Shown here piece after piece: positions 19,101 to 26,337 of a stretch of 26,337 bases of DNA. Numbering within the stretch: position 1 is the stretch's first letter; each line of letters opens with the position of its first letter. The stretch lies in NCBI GenBank assembly GCA_964200075.2, contig CAXNAA020000140.1, positions 1 through 26,337 of the forward strand, in the 5' to 3' direction. The stretch is from Sphacelaria rigidula (taxonomy: Eukaryota; Phaeophyceae; Sphacelariales). The notes under the pieces were generated by a model. It ran no database searches. It saw nothing but the letters and a program-made list of their open reading frames with translations, and was not told where the DNA came from. The translations under genes were made by a program, and so were the position numbers.

Positions 19101-22100
19101 CGGTCTCAGTCAAGGAATCGCCTACTCACAACATAAATATTTTGAATACGCTTGTGTGGCTGGCTGCCATGCCCTCAGTATGTTGGTGCACCATTATCTA
19201 CACAAGATACTGTACGAACGTAGCATGGATATGTGCATCAGAGTCCGTGCCGTCTCTTGTGTGTTGCTTCCGCTCCACCTTGGATAAGTGTACGTAAGCG
19301 ATTCCAACCGTCTGACATGCGTACACCACACGTATGTATGGTACTACTACTGTATGCAGGGACGCAAGAGCGTGGTGGTCCTGGAGGTGAGGGCACCGGA
19401 CGCTCGAGCAGCGGACAACTGGTTAGTGCATGCCACGGTCCAACAACGATTGGCTTTCTACAGCCACCGCTTTGCGCCGTTCGCAGACGTGATCTTGCCG
19501 GGCGCCCCAGATTTGGCCTGTGATCCTGACCCTGTCCACATCGTTGGGGTCGATCTCGACGTGGTCGACTCTCCGGCCAGCGTCAACTGCATGATTGACC
19601 TGACCCCGCAGGAGGTATGGAGATGATACTGGGACACACCCAATCATGCATCACATGTACTCGAAGGTGTACGTTTACGAAGATACAGTAGATATGTGGA
19701 CAGGTCAGTGCATGATTAAATGTTCGTTGGACTTGAGCGATTTGCCGTTTTCCTTGCGCGCGCTCTTTTTGTATGTTTCATGTGTATAACGCATGTGCGT
19801 TCTGTTTCTTGATGTCGATTGAATGCAAACGTGTATGGGTGCCGTATTGGTTTATTCTTCTCGATGTTACTCTTGTGTGAGGGGTTGTGTCTGTTGTTAT
19901 TTCCCGTGAGAAGGAGTCTGGACCGAACAATGATCGATGACGGGACAGTGTTGGATTTCTTTTCCCCCGCTTCTCCGGGTAAAGAAAACTTACTCGTTCG
20001 TTTTCAGAGCGTTGTGTTAGGGCTTAGGGTTAGGGTACCGTAACCTTTGCTTTAACCTCAACCAACCTTCACCCAGTGTTTCGCTTGATACTGACAGCTC
20101 TTTGGCAAGCTTGGGGTGCAAAATGACCGGAGGTCCAGTCGACACTGACTGGACAAGAACACACGGTTGTACGGGATAATTGGAGACCAAGTTGTTCTCT
20201 TTTCACAAAACAGACACATCTTTCTACCGGTGACGAGTACAAAGTGTCCGGTTCCTGCCCTTTGAGACCCATGGAACAAGATATAACGGGAAACGGTGGG
20301 GAATACTAGTGAAATCATTGGAATAATAGAAGCAAGCCAGTCGCTTCGAGGGTCGGATTTTCAACTGGAAAAGATGGTACAGAACCCGCCTCTCACAGCC
20401 ATGTTGTACATGAGCCCCGATCGGTCTGCATGCCCACACACGCACACTCCTTCCCCCCCCTCCTTCCCGCCGGCCCTGACTCCGTCTCGAAAGGGATGCG
20501 TGGTCAATGGTCGAACGACTAAGACAAGTACCAAATGAGTACACGCCCCCGCCGACGGTCAGCACTCATCTCTCTCATTCCTTCACAATCAACCACAAAC
20601 AAATGCATACTTGACAGATGGAAGAGCTGGGTATCTCGGACCTCGACGCCGTCTTGGTGGATGTCCACCACTCGGACTGGGTCGCGATGAATGCCGCTAG
20701 AGCCAAGATGAAGGAGATCTGTCGGGTACACCCTACCGGTGCGATCGCACGGAGGCCGACCTTCTACGAGGTGAGAATTGTAGCTGCTGCTGGTGAGGGC
20801 ATGTCAGTCATGGCCTTTTTCGTCCCTTGAATTGATACCTTTTATTCGTTGGTGTACTGGGTAGTTGTCGATTTTCGTACGTACTAGTGATACGTAGTTC
20901 TATGTATTCATAGACCAACCTCCCGGTCATCTCGGGGAAGTAGCCTCTCACTCACTACTCTCACCAGCTGATAACACGTGCCATGGTTGATCACTCCAGT
21001 ATGTATGAGTAGTGTGTAATATATATTAGGTATTTGGAAGCGGATGCGTGTTGATGGTGTTGGAATGTTGGTCTGTTCGTGTGTGTGCTTTGTTGCCCTT
21101 GTGCAGTGTAGTTAGTATATACCGCAATATCGTGAGAGCAAGATGGCGTTTCAGCAATCGTCACTCGTTCAGCGTATCATACCACGTGAGACATGCGAGA
21201 CAAGGAATAGACGATCGATCGACGAATGGTGTTTATTTTTCGACCCCCTGGGGTGTCTCGTAAGCTACAACAGACCAGCCATGCATACCACACATTCCGT
21301 ACCTCAATTCGTGCTGGGCTGGCTTACCGTATATCTTGCCTGGCCATTGTCTTCGCCCTTGTCCAACATATCTACACTTTTATGAGTGCAGAGCTCTACT
21401 CGATGTAGATATCGCCGCGCTGTAGTGGCCTAGTACAAGTGAAGAGTGTTACAATATCTAGATTTTGGAGACCCTTGCAACCGTGTGGACGTGAGTAGTA
21501 GCAACGACAAAGCATTTGATGAGAGCCATGGCGGTGCGGAACTGCTGATCCAACATTTTAGTTCCTCGACACTACCGACACGCGCTGAGGAACAGAAGGG
21601 GTTGGCAGGATGGACCAAGATACATTCGTTTGTCGTGAGTACGAGATGAAAGATGAATATAAACAAGGGTACAAGGAGAACGGTATCCCGCACACCTACC
21701 TACCCCGGAGTCCCAAAATGTTCTATTCATTTATTATGTCACCGTATTTTGCCCCTGTCGATTCGTGTGTTCACTGCATGTTATCCTTCAAACACGTGCT
21801 AAGTGCCTACTTGCTCGAAACACCTATACTACTTGCTGCTGTTGATTGACTTGGCTTCATTCAAGGCTCGTGGTTGGAGACGATCTCCAACCGAAACAAT
21901 CCCCTGCAATAACCTACTGTACTAACAGGGCGGAGTTAAGGAAAACAATGACGATGGCAACTACATTTCAGCTTGTGCCAACTGGTCATAACGGAACAGA
22001 CTAACGATGAGCCTGCAACAGTGATCCTGTACCGAGTGCTCCCTCAAAATACTGTACATCACCAACAACACCTTCTGGCCGACCTTTTTTCATATTTGTT

Positions 22101-25100
22101 TTTCATTTTTTCATCAGTGTTTTCTACATGTACGTACCAGAGGGAGTACGTGGATCGTATGCTACTCTCCCCCCCCCAGCCCTTGTTTGCTTGGATACAA
22201 ACAATGAGAGTAGCGCCACTTCGTCCCACTCTTGTAAATCTATGTACACCCGTTGTACTGTTTACGCTCCCGTTGTTGTGACTATACTTTGTTTAGGTTG
22301 TGAAGGAGACACTCGAGACCTTCCGCAGCAGCGGTGTCGTGAAGGCAACGGGGTCCACGTGGCGCAAACCGCCGGTAGCCATTCCTTCGTCTTTGTACGG
22401 ACGGCGCAGCTCTGTCGGCTCAAGGTCTCGCAAGGGCTGGCACGGCGGGGCGCGGCAGGACAAGACGGCGACATCACCCACTCGCACTGCTCCGTCGTAC
22501 AGGAACAACGGTGGTGATACCGTTGCTGCTGCTTCTGTCGTTGATGCTGTTGATGACGAGGAAGAGGATGGCGATGTTGACGACGAGGAAGAGGACCAGC
22601 ACTGGGATGCTGCTGCTTCTCTTGGTGTTGATGTTGATGATGATGTGAAACTGGACTGCGCGGTTTCTCTGCCTGCTGACCAGGTATGTGTGTGTGTGTG
22701 TGTGTGTGTGTTTGTGTGTGTCCAATTTCTCGACTACATTCAGTATCCGTGCGTTATTCATTTTTTGTTGTTTTGCCCATTTCCAGCCAACTGTTTACTT
22801 CGTGCGGTAGCCTCTTTCGGGAATGCTTGTTGGGTTACTCGGCGTGATACCGTGGTTCCCCAGGTGCTGTGTGAAGAGCTAGCATACACCATCCATCCGA
22901 AATGGTCTGATGGGTTGGACAGGTTCTATTTGGTATAGTAAATTCCGAAGAGCAACCTTCCCCCACAGTGATGTAATGACTTGAGTGAAAGCGGATAGGC
23001 AGTAAAATCTTACAGGTTCAGTTGTGTGTGGAAATTACTTGAACCATATGTCGGCGGTTGTAGACGGTATCTGTGTACTTGCAGTACAATACAGCACGGT
23101 GCTGGCTTTCGCGATAATGCGTGGCTCGTGGTGCTGTGTAGACTATGACACTTACGGTTGCTTAGCTCAGCTTAGCGTAGCCCTCTGCCCCCAGTGCCAT
23201 GTCACGCTATCCCATGTCATTGAGTCGGGCGCCCCGATCTCGCAACAAAACTTGCCGCTTACCCAAGAAGAACACGATTAAACGTACCGTGCTGCTCGTC
23301 CTGACCTCCCAACCCCCCTCCCCTGCTACGGCACCAACTGTCAGATGACCGCGCTGGAGTTGGGGCACGCGGGACTTGGAAAGAGCAGCGTGACGGTGCG
23401 GGATAAGTCCCGCAGCATAGAGAAGACGTGCATTGTGGTGGAGGATGCTGATCTCCCCAAGCGATGCATCGGGACGTGCGAGGTAGGTGCAGAGAGCTAC
23501 TTGCATTAGTGTTGATGGTAGTGTCGCTTCAAATCGTGCTGTTGATATTTGGATAGAGATGATTGGTTGGTGGTAAAACAAAAGTGGTCCGGTGTTGACA
23601 GAGACGTGATGATATGCGCAGAGGATGTCGACTGTCGCTGCTCATTACAAGTCTCATGATGTGTTTTAAAGAGAGGTGGTCATTTCAAGATTGCTTCCTC
23701 TCGTACGTCGTGGTGAACGGCACAAACAGGCAGTGACGATCAGGAGGAAACTGATGTTACGAGAGCCTGCAATGATCATATACTTTGTTTTTGTCATTTT
23801 TGTGAGCAGTTCACTCATGTGCCACCAACGTCGATGCTGTTTATTCTCATCCCACATTCATGGAACACGTTTTCGTGTGCGCGTGTGCGTGTGTTTATGG
23901 TTTGGGATAACAGGGACTCCGCAAGGAACTGGGCCTCTCCATTGACGTGGACGATGACGACCAGCTGACCGTGCTGCGCCCTAGCCTCTACCCCAGGTGT
24001 GTGCGCACGTTTGTTGTTTTACGCTTGCGCCTGCGCGTTTCACTGTTTTGTTTTATCGCTCCGTACAAATATTTGCGGCAACGGCGACTCCGGTCATGAC
24101 CCGCACGAAACTACGATTGATTGTGTGCTGGGACGTTTGAAGCCCGCCGTACTCATGCTCTCGCAGAGGATTGCACCGGAGGAAGCCATACATATGTATA
24201 TGCCTATGCCTATGTATATCTCGTGAACTCCAGGTCTTCCCATGCTCCGCCTTGGTTTCTGCTTATTGCATTGGACTGTAAGGAAGACCCTGATCCGCAC
24301 CCTCATCTGAAAATATTCTCACCACAGGGGCATGTACAACAGCGTTTTGACGGTAGAATATGTCACCTCTCATCGTCCACTGAGTGAGAAATGACAGGCC
24401 ATGGACTGCTTTTACTGTCTCGTCGCTTCACTTGTACCGTGTGCACTGTACGAATGAGCGTGCATGTCACAAGCGTGCTCCCAGTGACGGCATGGCCGGG
24501 CTGTGCTCCTCGAAGCGTTCTGTGGTGTGTCGACTATACTGTGTGACGCCTCCCCCCATCTCTCCCCCGGGGTCCGGTCATACGCTTGCTGGTGCTGTGT
24601 TTCATGTTGTGTGGGCATTTATTTCCCCCTCGTTGATGAGTACAAGGAAACACCCTCTTATACGACGATGTCTTGACATCCATCAGTTGTAATAGTCGAT
24701 ATGTGGAGTTTTCTGTATGTCTAAACAGACACAAACACTCCATATTGGTCACCCGTGTCATGCACGACATGTGACCCTCTCTGGTCATGTCTATGATGCG
24801 TCCGTTGCTCGAACGTCCGTTGGTTCGGACAAACAGCCCGGTCAAGGACCAGTTCAGCTCGAGGCCGCTTCGTCTAGACTCGCTGGCGTGTGACGACCTC
24901 CCGTTGTGCGACGGTGAGCACCTGTTCAGCAGCTCTGGCATCCAGGCGTCCTGTGCTTGGGTGACGCCTGAGGGATGTTTTAGAGGTGCTGGAGGGCATG
25001 CGCCCAGCACCCATGCACCGGTCGTCTGGGAAGTCGGCGCCAAGAAGAAGGACGCTCTAGCCGCGGAGCCCTTCAGGACCGAGGTGAGGACGGCGTCTAC

Positions 25101-25986
25101 CTACAGTAGTGCTGACCTGTATGTGTGTTTGGGCTGTCCGACGGCTGTTGGAGTGGCGATGGATCGACTGGTTGCGCTTTTGCGATGTTTGGCTTTACAC
25201 ATGCACTTGGGTGGAGTACGGAGGCTATCTGCACGTGGTGGCCTTTTGCGAAAACTGGGAGAGAGATGGAGTGGGGGTGGCAGCGGTGGCGGAGGGTGGA
25301 AGGTGGAGGGGAAGAGGGGAAGAGGGATGACAAAACAAACAGCAGCCACGTGTAGACGTTTAGATTGGGACTAAGTACTGGGATGTTCCAATTTAGGGTA
25401 GACGTAAAGACAGTTGCTGGATATATACTCGGAATCAAGCATTGTGTTGATATATTCATTGTGTAGCCGTGTATATGTTCCCTCTACCGTTATGTGCGCT
25501 GGCGATGGTGGCCGTTTTGCTCTCCCGCTCGGAGAAAAAATGTTTCTCGTGTGTCGTGTGGTATGTAATGTTCTTGTATGAGGGGGGCGACGGCGGGATA
25601 TATACTTCCGTCAGTCCAAGAAGAACGCTCACGTGATGACGGGAGACAATAGCAATCCGAAGTCAAGCCTCATCCCGCCGTCCCGTCCTTGACCCCAAAA
25701 CAACCAGGTAACCGTGCACCGGGGACAGCTGGTCATCACAGACGTCACGCCGGCGTCCACCGGCGGCTTTTTTTCGCGTTTATTTGCCAGGAGACGCTCC
25801 ACTTTTGTCTCGCCTCGTCCACGATCGCAGTGGAAGACCCGCTTTTCGTTGTTCTCGAGAGAGGGTCGGGCGATTCGGGATGCGCAGTTCCGGATCAAGC
25901 CGGATGGAACGGCGGTGGTCGAGACCCCTGATGGAAAGCTGCTGTGGGAAGTCGATCCCGTAAGGACGCCAACCGAAGGAGACTGA
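16197..25986 (+). CDS. PH-domain protein with acidic linker and lectin-like C-terminus (11 exons)
   Basis: Exons are 16197-16211, 16286-16396, 16976-17092, 18856-18942, 19360-19614, 20618-20770, 22297-22683, 23345-23482, 23914-23996, 24837-25083 and 25708-25986. All introns are GT-AG; nine are phase 0 and intron 9 is phase 2, splitting a serine codon (AG|C). The product is 623 residues. Residues 48-142 fit a pleckstrin-homology domain: strand 1-2 region EGSIMKTWKRKQLSMARG, then SISLDGMVLERG, FTVLSP, SVVVLEVRAP, and the conserved tryptophan W131 in the C-terminal helix (ADNWLVHATVQQRLAFY). Such domains bind phosphoinositides or protein partners at membranes. Residues 277-313 are basic and serine-rich; 328-370 are strongly acidic. 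The C-terminus has two motifs ending in VVWEVG (511-516) and LLWEVD (608-613), the second in KPDGTAVVETPDGKLLWEVD. This pattern resembles bulb-type lectin repeats, but weakly. No signal peptide or membrane helix is seen. The 15-nt first exon is the least certain; ATG 16313 in exon 2 is an alternative start giving 609 residues. Confidence 0.75.
17324..18183 (+). pseudogene. Intronic coding-like relic with frameshift
   Basis: A frame from 17324 to 17602 encodes 92 residues, including DYDCVFIGVSRLPSGYYYPQ. Near 17580 the coding character passes to the next frame, which runs to a TAA at about 17691 and includes SDLDFDLLPDLFDNSTLTLF. A further frame at 17782-18183 encodes 133 residues, including LSTAYHIGDLKTCVSALHSK and ending after a TGA. 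Residue composition (F, Y, D, S) and T-ending codons differ from the GC-ending exons of the host gene. No family is recognised. An old insertion of a viral, transposon or captured sequence is an inference. Confidence 0.4.
18803..18850. repeat. Heptamer minisatellite next to a splice acceptor
   Basis: About five copies of a GTCATGT/GCCATGT heptamer end a few bases before the acceptor CAG of the exon at 18856. Confidence 0.8.
19615..20617 (+). other. Intron 5 of the PH-domain gene
   Basis: This 1003-nt intron holds a plus-strand frame at 19819-20043 with a hydrophobic N-terminal stretch and a coding-like tail (DDGTVLDFFSPASPGKENLL), but no partner exon in a compatible phase. Two or three TTAGGG-like units occur at 20020-20036. 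Nothing else is recognised. Confidence 0.45.
20771..22296 (+). other. Intron 6 of the PH-domain gene
   Basis: This 1526-nt intron has donor GTGAGA and acceptor TTTAG. A possible 73-nt cassette (21562-21634), with acceptor TTTTAG and donor GTGAGT, is not a multiple of three and would break the phase, so it is not included in the model. No other structured feature is seen. Confidence 0.5.
22684..22721. repeat. (GT)n microsatellite at a splice donor
   Basis: An interrupted run of GT dinucleotides starts at the donor site itself (CAG followed by GTATGTGTGT), so many overlapping GT donors are present within about 38 bp. Confidence 0.9.
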
Positions 25987-26337
25987 GCGCTAGTTTTGTT
26001 TCGTTAATCTTGTTTTCGATACTAGCGTGAGGAGCGGTTGTTTGGTTTGGTTTTGTTTTGTTTCCTGGTGGCCTTGGTGGTTTTAGTCTGTTGGGGGATG
26101 AGTGCGGCGGTTGTTCTTTTCCTTGACGGGAACTATGCGGATGACGGATGAGTTTGTTTTTTGCCCTCTACTTCCGTCTTCCCTTGTTGAAGTAGTTGTG
26201 GTCTATTCGTTGCTTCCCCTTTCTTCGTCGGGCGTTTTCTCTGTTCCTTGTTTTCCCCATGTGTCCTCGTGCCTCTCTCCTTCGTTTTGTTTCCCCGTTT
26301 TTGGTTTTGCTCGCCATTTTTGTAGACCTTTTTCAAG
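25987..26337 (+). other. T/G-rich 3' UTR and downstream sequence
   Basis: After the TGA the plus strand is strongly T and G rich, with GTTTGGTTTGGTTTTGTTTT near 26040-26060 and CT-rich tracts further on. There is no canonical AATAAA. A long T-rich trailer of this kind is consistent with the 3' UTR of the PH-domain gene. The inverted pair CGCTAGT / ACTAGCG (25987-26027) could form a short hairpin just after the stop. Confidence 0.5.

Noticed and set aside
20020-20036. Telomere-like TTAGGG units
   Set aside because: Only two to three imperfect units are present; this is too short to call an interstitial telomere.
21562-21634. Possible 73-nt cassette exon in intron 6 of the PH gene
   Set aside because: Splice sites look fair, but the length is not a multiple of three and would break the phase between flanking exons.

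Overview
The window looks like nuclear DNA from an intron-rich eukaryote, most likely a brown alga or another stramenopile. The evidence is short GC-rich exons (15-387 nt) separated by mostly long GT-AG introns, a long T/G-rich trailer after the last stop codon, a (TACTG)n satellite, and many small palindromic elements. There are no bacterial-style operons or ribosome-binding sites. The lineage is an inference from gene style; no marker gene settles it. Gene models were spliced by hand using donor and acceptor sites, phase agreement between exons, and fold-level plausibility.

Left part (1-5800): after about 1.8 kb with only weak coding signals comes a five-exon plus-strand gene (1817-5788) that predicts a 265-residue protein. 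It has a signal peptide and a PDI-like thioredoxin fold in which the CXXC active site is missing. Its introns carry a pentamer satellite, a tRNA-like sequence and a palindromic element of about 208 bp.

Middle (5800-16150): this is a repeat graveyard. Three extra, diverged copies of exon 4 of the first gene lie at 6659-7260, two of them forming a large inverted repeat. A compound repeat built from GGGTACGGT and CAGAACTGT modules occurs as four elements (7348-7844, 8120-8310, 9571-10050 and 10650-12059). The last of these is split by an 863-bp terminal-inverted-repeat element, which itself contains a 257-bp MITE with a perfect 8-bp target duplication. More inverted-repeat elements lie at 8951-9517, 12512-13148, 13704-14364, 14561-14826 and 14969-15342. 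A few coding-like fragments are probably decayed.

Right part (16197-25986): an eleven-exon plus-strand gene predicts a 623-residue protein. It has an N-terminal pleckstrin-homology (PH) domain, a basic/serine-rich then acidic low-complexity linker, and a C-terminal region with two motifs weakly resembling bulb-type lectin repeats. Nine of its ten introns are phase 0. Intron 3 holds about 0.9 kb of AT-richer, coding-like sequence with a frameshift, probably a foreign relic.

The two genes show no sign of acting together; one product is predicted to be secretory and the other cytosolic or membrane-peripheral.
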